Below are positions 9,949 to 19,529 of a stretch of 64,000 bases of DNA, in pieces. Origin of the DNA: Coniochaeta sp. PMI_546 (taxonomy: Eukaryota; Ascomycota; Sordariomycetes; Coniochaetales; Coniochaetaceae); NCBI GenBank assembly GCA_021432605.1, contig MU271145.1, forward strand, positions 124,001-188,000, in the 5' to 3' direction. Under the pieces are notes generated by a model. The model was given only the letters and a program-made list of their open reading frames with translations. It had not been told where the DNA came from and did not search any database. Position 1 is the stretch's first letter. Each line of letters begins with the position of its first letter. The position numbers and the translations under genes were made by a program.

Positions 9949-11672
9949 ATGCCGTTGCAAAGAGGGAAGCGGAAGATTGACGTCGCATCTGCGACCAATT
10001 CTCTGTCCACAAAGAGAGCACGGTTGACGCGGACGGACACACAAGATAGTAAGCATCCTGTCATGTTCCCAAGGAAGATTCAAAGTTGCTGATTTGCCAG
10101 GCACGGGACCGCTGAGGCGGAGCGCTAGGATTCAAACACAACAGGGCTTTAGGGGCAAGGAAGGCCCTCGCATCGCAACCTCGGTACCTGCGGCACCTCC
10201 ATCCGGAGTGCTGTTTGAAGTAGATACCGGGAGCGGGCAATTAGCGTCCAAGCGGGCTGGACGGCCACCCTCGAATACGCGACAACCCAGAATTCAGCAC
10301 AGAAACTTGGAGCAGACCGGCAAGGTAGGACCCAGCTCACCAACGCAAGTCAACTGCTAGTGGATCGTGTCGGTTGTACGGCAGGGCGAGCCTTCCAAGC
10401 TTCATTACACCTTTGGTGCTTGAGCCCCAGGTCGAGGAACAGCAGCAACTCTGTGCAGCCACGCGGCTGCCGAACCGGGATACCGACAACAACGGCGAGT
10501 ACAACGAACATCAGCCGAAGCAAGCGCCGTTGACGCAAAAAAACTTGGCCCTGTTCAACAAGATGGGGGGGAAGAGGCAGAGAACCAATACGCAATCCAT
10601 AGCCGAGTCGAAAACAACAAAGACCACCTCAACAACATCCTCCGGCTTCGCCATCCAGGCGTACAAAAATGGCATCCTTCAAACCGTCAGCTCCAAACCT
10701 CCTGCGCATATTGCGGATATCCTTGAACAACATACCAGGTCCCGTACATCCGCTGCGCCAACGGAGCCCGAGTACAAGAGCTACGCCAACAGAGTTGCGA
10801 GAGCCCGTAACGAAGCGACTATGATCGTTGAGGTGAGCGGGAAGCTGTTGAAGGAGTACGATGACGAGAGTTACAGCAGAGTGTTCAACCAGGCCTTCAC
10901 GGGATTTCCAAGGGACGTTGGCTTTAACAATGGCCTATCCGCGCCGCAGCCTGACTTCGTTGAGGGGTTAGAAATGCAAGAACACGATCCATTCCCTATC
11001 CACAAGTATCTCAGCGGGGCTGTTCTCTACAAGGACGACCCTCTGTCCCTTACACTACCACATTTGGCAGGGGAGTGGAAAGGCCCCGACGGGAAAATGG
11101 AAGAAGCGACGCTACAGAGTGGGTATGACGGAGCGGCTCTCGTTTACGCTCGGAACGAGGCCCTAGCCTTTATCGGGAGACCAGACCCCCCCGGCCAGGC
11201 AGAAGTCAGGACTTTCACTACGGACGGCACTAATATCAACTTCTATACGCACTATACCGTCCCGTCGTCCGACGGGACGCTCAAATACCACCAGGACCAG
11301 TACGCATCGGCAAATATTAAGGATACTCACCAAGGGCACAATGATGGCCGAAGAGGACTCAGGAATGAACAACAACACGCAAGGGAGCAGTCGTACGCTC
11401 TGAGAGAACGGCTAAAGGAGCACTGGAAGCAGCGTTGTGATGCTCTCCAGTCCATCGCCGAAGGATTACCACCACCTATACCAGACATTGAACCGCCGGC
11501 TGCGACGAACACATGCGAACATGAAATCGAAGACGAAGCCGGCTACGAGGTGGTAGAGCAACTCCACCGACATACGCTGCCAGCATCACCTGGAAGGGAA
11601 TGCTCGCCCGAACAGGGCAAGCCCACCAGCTCCCGGTCTTCGTTCGCAGAGTCGCCTTCCGCCTGCGAGTGA
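9949..11672 (+). CDS. Fungal protein with a PD-(D/E)XK-like core (DUF7924-like)
   Basis: Three exons are inferred: 9949-10048, 10101-10324 and 10431-11672, 521 residues in all. Intron 1 is clear (GTAAGC donor, TTGCTGATT branch region, CCAG acceptor). Intron 2 (GTAGGA donor, CCCCAG acceptor) is the best frame-preserving choice but less certain. The N-terminal half is basic and disordered with RKR-type stretches and LRRSARIQ, which could target the nucleus. The conserved half starts near 225 and contains FNQAFTGFPRDVGFNNGLSA, PQPD (Asp283), HLAGEWK (Glu323, Lys325) and ATLQSGYDGAALVYAR (Gln337). The D...ExK...Q order is that of restriction-endonuclease-fold nucleases. I believe the family is catalogued as DUF7924, but I could not verify that. 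Nuclease activity is an inference. Confidence 0.7.
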
Positions 11673-12698
11673 GTACAGGAGCGGCAGTCGTGTGCAGAAA
11701 CGAAAAGCGCTATTGTCGGAAGGACCTTCTCGCGGATCATCCAGACAAAAGACCAAAGGAGAGGACGACTCGGAGCAGAATGTCGGAAGTGGGCGTTATT
11801 GCCACGAGCACTAAGGCGGCAGGATCAGCTGGGCTGATGGCCGTCGCGATGGATGCTAAAATTGCTGGCTCAGGTCCGTCATTTTCATCTTCAGATTGCA
11901 GATCTGCAGCTTTTAAAGTTTTGAAGCAGCCTGTGCGACTGACCTCTGATTTGGCACAATCACGAGATCGCAGTTAAGCGGAAGGGACAATATCCAGCCC
12001 AGAGGAGACATAGCGGAAGGAATGAATGTGTCTTGCTCCCTTCACCCTGTTTTTGTATTTAGGCTCTGCGATGGTTGCACTCACACAGGTTTTTGTTTGT
12101 TGTTTTTTTATTTCTCCTTTTCTCTCTCTCCATTTCATGCTTTCCTCTCTTCATGCTAGTTCCTATAGGCTATTGCAAATATCAGTCCCCGACGTCAATC
12201 TCCTTGACACGGTCTGCATGGGCAACAACGCACAAATGCCAATGACGGGAACGAAAGCCACTCACACGCTCGTTCTCCGTCGCCTTTTAAACTGCGCCGT
12301 TGGTTTCGAAGTCACTCCGCTCAGGGTTGCAGAGCTGGCGATGGATAATCACGGGTGCCCAGAAGCTAAAGTAGCGGTTGGAATAATATCTCAACGTGAG
12401 GGCTATCGCACTAGAGTACTGCCTGGCTTTGGCTTCACCGCGGCGTGCGGATACTTTAGACAGTGGCCTCTAGCATGGGCTAGGAGGACATCTTTTTGAT
12501 AGTCTACCTGTTAGGTTGTAGTCCTAGCGTCCGGCTAATACGTATTTTAGACGATAATACGAAAATATATCAGAATTCTAGCCGACGCTCGCCCTCGACA
12601 CTTTGCAGGTAATTAACAGACATCAGCTACAACCTTTCAATCTCCACGAGTGCGGTCAGAAAATAGATAGTCGCATATTTGAGCAGCCGTGGTTTACA
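11673..12698. other. Intergenic, no gene recognised
   Basis: About 1 kb between the DUF7924-like gene and the transposon. A 157-codon open frame at 12026-12499 has hydrophobic, pyrimidine-rich content of low credibility. A pyrimidine-rich stretch lies at about 12090-12150. Confidence 0.4.
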
Positions 12699-12700
12699 TA

Positions 12701-12761
12701 AAGTTAGTACACCTATCCTCCGGACACCCCTGTCTTCCGGACACTCCAAAAATCCACACCG
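12701..12761 (+). repeat. Left terminal inverted repeat of the pogo-like element
   Basis: Matches the reverse complement of 14500-14560 at 60 of 61 positions. The mismatch is at the ninth base (A here, G in the other end's reverse complement). The motif CCGGACA recurs within it, possibly as transposase binding sites. Confidence 0.95.
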
Positions 12762-12852
12762 CTTTTTCCACCCACCACCTTCAATCTTGAATATCTCCAT
12801 CAAAACAAGGCCAATTAAGCTGATATTTTACTAGGTGTTTGATCAATCAATT

Positions 12853-14475
12853 ATGAAGCAATATACTGAAGATGACGTTAATTCCGCGCTTGAAGCTATC
12901 GCAAGAGGCCGGTCTTTGCGGAAGGCCGCTCTCGACTGGGGAATTCCAAGGGCTACACTTCATGACCGCGTCAACGGCACCCAACCTTGGTCTACTGCCT
13001 TCTCTGGCCGACAGCGCCTTTCTAAGGTCCAGGAAGACCACTTGACGCAGTGGATATTGACGCAGGCTGCACTAGGCCTTCCACCAACCCACGCGCAAGT
13101 AAGGTCCTTTGTTAGCCAGATCTTAGCTACTAAAGGAGACCTCTCACCACTCGGCAAACGCTGGATTGATGGCTTTTTACGCAGGAACCCGGTAATTAAG
13201 ACCCAACGGAGCAAATCTATCGATTCTAAGCGCGTCAACGGAGCTACGACTGATATTATTAGGCTGTGGTTCAAGCTCTTCGAGATCCCAGAGATGAAGG
13301 CAGTCAAGCCGGAGAACCGCTGGAATATGGATGAGGCAGGGATAATGGAAGGTCAGGGAACCAATGGCTTGGTTCTAGGGAGCCGCCAGAAGGTAGCAAT
13401 ACGCAGGAAACAGCCTGGCTCACGTGCCTGGACCTCCTTCGTCGAGTGTATCTCGGCTACAGGGAAGCACCTACCTCCACTGGTTATATTCAAAGGCCAG
13501 TCAGTTCAGCAGCAATGGTTTCCACTCGACCTAGCTCCATACGGTCCCTGGCAGTTTACGGCGACGGAAAAGGGCTGGATTACTGATTCTACCGCTGTAG
13601 AATGGCTGGAAAGGGTCTTCATCCCGGGCACCCAACCGGCTACCCCAGAACCGCGGCTCCTTATAGTAGACGGCCACGGTAGCCACGAAACTACGGAGTT
13701 TATGTGGCTGTGTTTCAAGCATAATATACGCCTACTTTTCCTACCTCCTCACACCTCCCACGTCTTACAGCCCTTGGATTTAGCAGTATTCTCGTCACTC
13801 AAGGCAGCCTATAGGAAAGAGCTCAATACCTTAGTCAATTTGACTGATTCTACAGCTGTTGGAAAGCGTGGATTCCTTGACTGCTATCGGAGAGCACGCC
13901 TAGCCGGGTTAACCAGCCAGAATATACGCAGTGGGTGGAAAGCGACAGGTCTTTGGCCAGTGACAATGGCTAAACCACTACTCAGCCCACTTCTACTGGA
14001 AAACTCTAACAAACCAGCTGCAGAACCAGCCAATCCAAGTACTCCTGGAATGGCTAGTCCTGCAGCTTCAATTCAAGCCGCGTTTGAAGGTTCCCTAGCA
14101 GTGTGGTCGACTCCTAAGAAGGCGCAAGACTTGAGGCGTTCTTTGAACGTTTTAAGCCACCGAGTTCAACCTATTACTACGCGACGTCAACTATTCTACA
14201 AGGTTCAAAAAGCTATTGATGAGAAGGATATACAATTGGCTACCTCCCTACAGAAGATCAAGTCCTTGGAGGCCCAGGTTGAGGCTGGGAAGCGTAGGAA
14301 GCGCAAGAAGGTCAAAACAAGCCCCAATTCGAAGTTCGCCAATATTGAAGCCATCTACAGGGCCCAGGTGGAGGCTGGGGAGGCTGAAAATAGTGTAGAT
14401 GAATCCAGCGAGTCAGATATACCCAGTGAGGCAGGCGATTGTATTGTAGTAGGTCTAGTAGTGCGGGTAGAGTAG
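12853..14475 (+). CDS. Pogo/Fot-type transposase
   Basis: 540 residues from the ATG at 12853; the frame is open six codons further upstream but without an ATG. Domains in order: an HTH psq-type helix-turn-helix (about 1-45, with ALEAIARGRSLRKAALDWGI), a CENP-B/Tc5-type DNA-binding domain (about 55-125, with HAQVRSFVSQILA and GKRWIDGFLRRNP), and a DDE_1 catalytic domain (about 150-340). The acidic triad can be placed at Asp160 (RWNMDEAGI), Asp273 (LLIVDGHGSHET) and Asp309 (PHTSHVLQPLDLAVF), giving the DDD form usual for pogo-like enzymes. The C-terminal 180 residues are Ser/Pro-rich, then a basic coiled-coil stretch with KRRKRKKVK, a likely nuclear signal. Nothing essential looks missing, so it may be active. 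Confidence 0.93.
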   Translation: MKQYTEDDVNSALEAIARGRSLRKAALDWGIPRATLHDRVNGTQPWSTAFSGRQRLSKVQEDHLTQWILTQAALGLPPTHAQVRSFVSQILATKGDLSPLGKRWIDGFLRRNPVIKTQRSKSIDSKRVNGATTDIIRLWFKLFEIPEMKAVKPENRWNMDEAGIMEGQGTNGLVLGSRQKVAIRRKQPGSRAWTSFVECISATGKHLPPLVIFKGQSVQQQWFPLDLAPYGPWQFTATEKGWITDSTAVEWLERVFIPGTQPATPEPRLLIVDGHGSHETTEFMWLCFKHNIRLLFLPPHTSHVLQPLDLAVFSSLKAAYRKELNTLVNLTDSTAVGKRGFLDCYRRARLAGLTSQNIRSGWKATGLWPVTMAKPLLSPLLLENSNKPAAEPANPSTPGMASPAASIQAAFEGSLAVWSTPKKAQDLRRSLNVLSHRVQPITTRRQLFYKVQKAIDEKDIQLATSLQKIKSLEAQVEAGKRRKRKKVKTSPNSKFANIEAIYRAQVEAGEAENSVDESSESDIPSEAGDCIVVGLVVRVE

Positions 14476-14499
14476 GTTGAATAGAGTGGTGTAAGTCTT

Positions 14500-14560
14500 C
14501 GGTGTGGATTTTTGGAGTGTCCGGAAGACAGGGGTGTCCGGAGGATAGGTGCACTAACTT
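14500..14560 (-). repeat. Right terminal inverted repeat of the pogo-like element
   Basis: Mirror of 12701-12761 with one mismatch, followed directly by the TA target duplication at 14561-14562. Confidence 0.95.
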
Positions 14561-14562
14561 TA

Positions 14563-14997
14563 TCTACCTATGTAAGCACGGCACACCGTACGTCGAAGTT
14601 AAATGCCGGATGTCAGCGCCGGGAGGTGAAGCGTGGCAAGGCCCAACTAGTGCTCCATTAGTGAGCCAAGCTTCCAAGGTTGGCTTGATTCCCCCGCAAA
14701 CTGCATGCATTGCCAGCCCCATTGGACAAAACTTTGCGGAGTCAGGTCAGCTGAAAACACGCCAGAACCACCCCACTTTGGGCTTTGTCCTGTCATGCTT
14801 TTTGATGCCGTCACCTAAATCACGAAGAACTCATAACCGCGGCTTTGTGAAGATCCAACCCATCCACGAGATTATTGCCCGTCCACGATTTGCGTGTGGC
14901 TTTCTTATATACAGCTGGATGATCTCGTGCAGGCCACCGGGCTGCAGTCAATGGCGGGATAGGGGTTGCTGCTTCCATCACACCTTAGACCTGCACC
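14563..14997. promoter_or_regulatory. Promoter region of the glutamine amidotransferase gene
   Basis: 435 bp between the transposon and the next ATG. A TATATA sequence at 14906-14911 lies 87 bp upstream of the start codon, a fitting position for a TATA box. Nothing else recognised. The transposon sits only 437 bp upstream of the coding start, so it may influence expression. Confidence 0.4.
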
Positions 14998-15840
14998 ATG
15001 ACCCGACTTGAATCGCCGCCACATGCGCTGCCGCTGAGAATAGCAATACTCCTCAACTCTTACAAGTCACCATTCATCACTCAGATACGACAGTCATATG
15101 TCAGGACGATAACGGCAGTCTCACCGAGATCACGACTGACATTCTTCTACCCGGCGGAGAAAGACGAGTTTCCTGATCCCGCCGACTTCGATCTGATTGT
15201 CGTCGGCGGGAGTAACGTCGACCCTAGGAAAAGTCATGAGTGGATCAGAAAAGTGCACCATTTTGTGTTGAGAGTCACCAAGGATTTTCCGGACAAGAAG
15301 CTGTGTGGTATATGCTGGGGACATCAGACGATATCTCGCATCTTCGGGGGCGTGGTGGTTGATATGGAGTATCCAGAGGTAAACCTACCCTCTATCAGAC
15401 ACTAGGACATTGATGCTGACATTCGTTGGAAGCTTGGAGTAACTGAGGTCAAACTCACAGACCACGGACAGAGATTCTTCAAGACGGCAGCGAAAGAAAG
15501 GCCCAAGGTTTTAAGGCTGCAGCAACACCATCGACGGGAGGTCTCGGTCATGCCAGCAGGATTTATCAATCTCTCAGAAGACAACCATTGCTTCATCAAT
15601 GAGAGAGGAACCATCCTAACTTTTCAAGGACATCCCGAAAAGGATGCCGAGACTGCGAAGTTGAGGATCAATGATATCGAGCGGTGGTTCCAGCTCAACG
15701 TGCAGGATCAAGCTGTCGTTAGCGAAGTGCTCAGACGAATGGAGCTCGAGGACGACGGTGCAGTAATATGGAGACGGATTCTCGAATGGGTTGTCGAGAA
15801 ACCGCATCCTGAAAGACAGCTTGCTGCTCGCATTGCCTGA
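14998..15840 (+). CDS. Class I glutamine amidotransferase (GATase1) domain protein
   Basis: Exons 14998-15378 and 15433-15840 give 262 residues. The 54-nt intron has a GTAAAC donor, a TGCTGACAT branch site and an AAG acceptor; splicing removes an in-frame TAG and joins EYPE to LGVTEVKLTD. The protein is a stand-alone GATase1 domain like the GMP-synthase-like amidotransferases of fungi. LCGICWGHQ carries the nucleophile Cys106, and TFQGHPEKD carries His194 and Glu196, so the Cys-His-Glu triad is complete. FDLIVVGGSNVDP (about 64-76) is the early strand and turn typical of the family. Such proteins take ammonia from glutamine or act on gamma-glutamyl compounds. The acceptor substrate cannot be told from the sequence. 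Confidence 0.88.
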
Positions 15841-17276
15841 GGGCCTGGGGAAGAAGGCTAGATCGACCATTCTGCTCGTCCGACGGACGCCCTTGTGAGG
15901 TTAGAATAACCCCTGAGAGTCATTGCTCTAGTCCTACGCATTGGCGCTCGGCTTTCTATCCGAAGACTCGTGTCATGAACGGATATCGGAATATCAGGCG
16001 CTGAACCAAGTCTGTCGGACCCGACAGCCGTCATCAGGGTATGCTAGCGCATATTGCCTATCGCCTCGAGGCAATTAGTCGTCGACAAGGGGCACCCATG
16101 AATGGGAGATATGTACGTTGAGCTCGGCATCCCTGTCTCGACGGCCTCTGGGGATTTACCGCGAACCTGGGACTGGCGCACGAAGGCACCGACGCTGTGG
16201 TTAGCGCGAGACGTGGCGGCACTGCGCGCCTTTGCGTGTGCCTATCTAGTCGTTGAATTTGGAGATGCTATGGAGACGCGATGAAGATGCTTTAACGAAT
16301 ACGCTGCTTAAAATAGGTTCCTGGTCCTGACAATCTATTTTGTTCCAGGTGAGGTTCGATGGGTACCTATGCAGAGCATGAGGGGGAAAGCGGTGACCCC
16401 GCTGTGGGATCTCCCAAACCTCCAACTCTTTCATCGCTGTCAGCTTCTTGCTCGTCACAGTCGATTCGGAACAATATATTTCACGATTGGCAGTCTTCCG
16501 CGATGAACTGAGGATGGATGCCATTTTGACCACATAAGGTATTTCGCAAAATGGAAACTGCCGCGCAAGCCGGCGTTCTCCATCGTTGTCGTTCTGCCTT
16601 TCGGCAGACAATTGACGTCAACCCCGCCAAGTTGCAGAGGTTATGAGTGCTCCAGTTACTTGCAACAGCTCGAGGGCCGCTCGAGGACTTTTCAATTGAG
16701 CACAAAGTCCATTAACTCTTTGATGGGATACAACTGCTAATGGCCGTTACACATGAGGGTCGGGACATTTGGCCCGATGACCACTAGGACAACGCTGTGA
16801 CGACGGACCCCGCGATCCCGCGCAGCTGATAAGGCACGGCCGCGATAAACCATGGTAGACACCTGTGCGGCATGTCGAATACCGCATTTCATCTGGCTGT
16901 ACAGCTGGCCGGTACATACGGCACCTTATCACGGTTTCAAAATGCTCGATCTGTCACGGTGTCATGACTATTGCCAAGACGGGCCTGGTTCGTCAGGCAG
17001 CCAAGAGAATAGTCCACGTCTAGTCCTAAAGATAAGGCTATACTCATCCTTCGAGAACCCTACCTGGCTTAGACCGCAGTGTTTTGCGCTTGTTGTTGAC
17101 TTTGTAAGCAATACGACCCTGAGAGAACTTCTCAACTCTGTTGCGGCAACGGAATAACGCGGCGCATCTTGACTCCGATTGCGTCGGTATAGAAAGGCAT
17201 ACGATGCCTCATCCATCGTCATGTTCGTTCCCTCACAGGACACGTCTGCGAATCCTACACGCATAGACAAGGCATA
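15841..17276. other. Intergenic, no gene recognised
   Basis: About 1.4 kb. Open frames up to 121 codons occur on both strands (for example 16246-16611 minus and 16852-17157 plus), but none shows a domain, good codon use or a matching splice partner. It includes the amidase promoter. Confidence 0.4.
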
Positions 17277-19349
17277 ATGCTTTTCACGAATGGAGTTTCT
17301 AGCCCCATGCGGGTGTTAGTTGCCTCGCTGCTGGTTGGGATATCATCGGCCGGTCTGTCTTCAACGCGGTCAGCCTGGAAGAAGGTTTCCTCGACATCGG
17401 AGGGTGGCGTGGCATTCACCCTCGGCGAAGGGACCTACTTTGCGAATCTGGAGTATCCCAAGGCTCTGCTGGGTCTCAGTTGCAAAACGACAAGCAACCC
17501 TAACGACATTGTTCCCTTCACCGTCATCCCGGTCACAGACTCGACGGTCACTGGGTCGCTGCTCGAGGGGATCGTTGCCAAGTATCTTGATGGTGATGAC
17601 GTCTTTTCGACAGACTTTCTTGAGGGCATCTACATTGCTTACAACGGCTCTGGGTCTGCCAGTATTGATGCCTCCGCGGCGAGCTACTTGGATTCCATCG
17701 CACCGTCAAACCTGCTTCTGGATGCTGCCTTTTCGGCATCCGCAGCCAAGGCAACGTTCAAGTCGCCTATCACTATTGTTCCAGCCTTGAACGCAACATC
17801 TCTCCCCGCCGGACCATATGCGGTTTCGATTGAGCCCAAGTCAATCGCCTTCAACGCCGTCTATCGGCTCTACGAGGACGAGTACCGCGACTTTCTCTAT
17901 GGAACATACGAAGCCAATGACGGGGAGGGAACCTTCTACCCCCTTGAACTCTTCTTCGCCAAGAAATGGTATCCTTATATTCCAGTTCCCTCCAGGATCT
18001 ACTCATGGTCAGATCCTAGACCCTTTGCCGGATTTCGTGTTGCCATTAAGGACTTATACGATATGAAGGGTTTGATCACGTCCGGTGGCAGCCAGGCCTG
18101 GGCTACTATCACAACGGTAGCCAACTCGACCGCACCTTCTATTCAACGCATAGTCGACCTCGGTGGTGTCCTCGTCGGCAAGTACAAGCTGGCTCAATTC
18201 GCCAGCGGTGCGAATCCATGGGACTGGCAAGATGAGCACTACCCCTGGAACCCGAGAGGAGACGGGTACCTGACTTGTTCTGCTTCGTCATCTGGCGGTG
18301 GCTGTTCGGTTGCAGCCTACCCGTGGCTCGACTATGCCATCGGCTCAGACACAGGCTCGTCTATGAGGAGACCGGCAGCTGTTTCTGGTACTTACGGAAA
18401 CAGGCCTAGTCAAGGCATGATGACTCTCGAACATGTCATGCCGCTGGGTGCTGCGACCGACACGGCAGGCGTTTTCTCCCGGAACGTTTATGACTGGATC
18501 CACTTTGCGAAGAACTGGTACACCCCAGAACTGCACCAACCGCCATCCATCACTGGTCTTAGCCCACTGGTCACCCAGGACAACAAGCTCTGGCCGAAGC
18601 GCATTCAGTACCTCACAGACTATCTGCCGCTTGCCAACCCAGCAGCGGAAGCGATCTTGCAGACTTTCCTGGGCCAAGTTACGAGCACTTTCAACATGAC
18701 CCTCGAAAAAGTCGCCTTCAAATCCATCATCAACGGCAGCAGCCCGTCCATCACCGAGCTCAACGCCGCAACCAGCGTAATCAACTCGCTGACCCAATAC
18801 TTCCAAGTCGGTAAGCCTCTGGTCGAAGCCTGGGCCGCCCGTTTCGACGGCCGCTACCCGCCTGTCGACTCCGGCCATCGTTCCTGGGCAAACGTGAACG
18901 CCACCCGCTATTCCCAGCCGACCTACGACGCTGCGCTCGTCACCAAGCGCCAGGGCGTCGACTGGTTCGAGAAGGAGGTCTTGTACAGCACGCCCGAGTC
19001 GTGCTCCGAGAGCATCATGGTCTGGGACATTGGCACGGGCGGCCTGCCGAGCTTCCGCGAGCAGGACCTCGTCACGAACAACTCCGCCGCGGCGTTTCTG
19101 GCCCAGGTCCCGGCGCGCGCCGCGGTGAGCGGGGCGAGTATCTGTCCCATCTATGGGTGCGTCGATATGACTATTCCGATCGGGCAGGTGCCGTACTATT
19201 CCAATGTTACGTTCCACGTTGAGTATATGCCTGTCACGGTCAGTGTTGTTGCCAAGAGGGGGTGCGATTTCATGTTGTGGAACATGTTTGAGAAGCTGGC
19301 GGATTTGGGGGTGTTGAAGGAGGTCAAGACTGGGCGGACGGCATTCTGA
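17277..19349 (+). CDS. Secreted amidase-signature hydrolase with Arp1-type N-terminal domain
   Basis: One exon of 690 residues from the ATG at 17277; the second Met at 17307 directly starts a good signal peptide (MRVLVASLLVGISSAG) and may be the real start. Residues about 40-225 form the N-terminal region found in scytalone-dehydratase-like Arp1 proteins of moulds. The amidase-signature domain follows. Its Ser-cisSer-Lys triad is visible: Lys258 in VAIKDLYDM, the cis-Ser near 338 in CSASSSGGG, and the nucleophile Ser362 in IGSDTGSSMRRPAA. This family hydrolyses amide or ester bonds. The substrate is unknown here. Many NxS/T sites fit an extracellular protein. The old link of Arp1 to melanin does not by itself show a pigment role. 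Confidence 0.88.
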   Translation: MLFTNGVSSPMRVLVASLLVGISSAGLSSTRSAWKKVSSTSEGGVAFTLGEGTYFANLEYPKALLGLSCKTTSNPNDIVPFTVIPVTDSTVTGSLLEGIVAKYLDGDDVFSTDFLEGIYIAYNGSGSASIDASAASYLDSIAPSNLLLDAAFSASAAKATFKSPITIVPALNATSLPAGPYAVSIEPKSIAFNAVYRLYEDEYRDFLYGTYEANDGEGTFYPLELFFAKKWYPYIPVPSRIYSWSDPRPFAGFRVAIKDLYDMKGLITSGGSQAWATITTVANSTAPSIQRIVDLGGVLVGKYKLAQFASGANPWDWQDEHYPWNPRGDGYLTCSASSSGGGCSVAAYPWLDYAIGSDTGSSMRRPAAVSGTYGNRPSQGMMTLEHVMPLGAATDTAGVFSRNVYDWIHFAKNWYTPELHQPPSITGLSPLVTQDNKLWPKRIQYLTDYLPLANPAAEAILQTFLGQVTSTFNMTLEKVAFKSIINGSSPSITELNAATSVINSLTQYFQVGKPLVEAWAARFDGRYPPVDSGHRSWANVNATRYSQPTYDAALVTKRQGVDWFEKEVLYSTPESCSESIMVWDIGTGGLPSFREQDLVTNNSAAAFLAQVPARAAVSGASICPIYGCVDMTIPIGQVPYYSNVTFHVEYMPVTVSVVAKRGCDFMLWNMFEKLADLGVLKEVKTGRTAF

Positions 19350-19529
19350 GGCTAGTTTGATGAGGCATGAATGGTGCTTGACGCGGCTGGTACCACCTCC
19401 ATGTGTATATGAGCAGATTAGACCTCAATACTTAGCTTCGAAAGACTTCTCTTCCAGGGTGAGACCCATTGTGGCTGGGGACCTTCACCGACTTCTTCAG
19501 GCCTTATGCCCTTATGGCAGTTTCGACCC

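Larger units (their letters stand above)
12701..14560 (+). mobile_element. Complete pogo/Fot-like (Tc1-mariner superfamily) DNA transposon
   Basis: The element is 1,860 bp. Its ends are 61-bp terminal inverted repeats (12701-12761 and 14500-14560) that begin AAGTTAGT and differ at only one base. The element is flanked by TA on both sides (12699-12700 and 14561-14562), the target duplication expected for this superfamily. One open transposase frame fills the interior. Near-identical ends together with an unbroken transposase point to recent arrival or recent activity. Confidence 0.93.

Noticed and set aside
12026-12499. 157-codon plus-strand frame
   Set aside because: The hydrophobic start comes from a T/C-rich tract; the rest has no recognisable content.
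14570-14640. Stretch with AGCACGGCA and GAAGTTAAATGCCGG resembling the middle of a 5S rRNA
   Set aside because: Only the central words match. The 5' end, the promoter-like C block and the closing stem were not found, so I do not call a gene or pseudogene.
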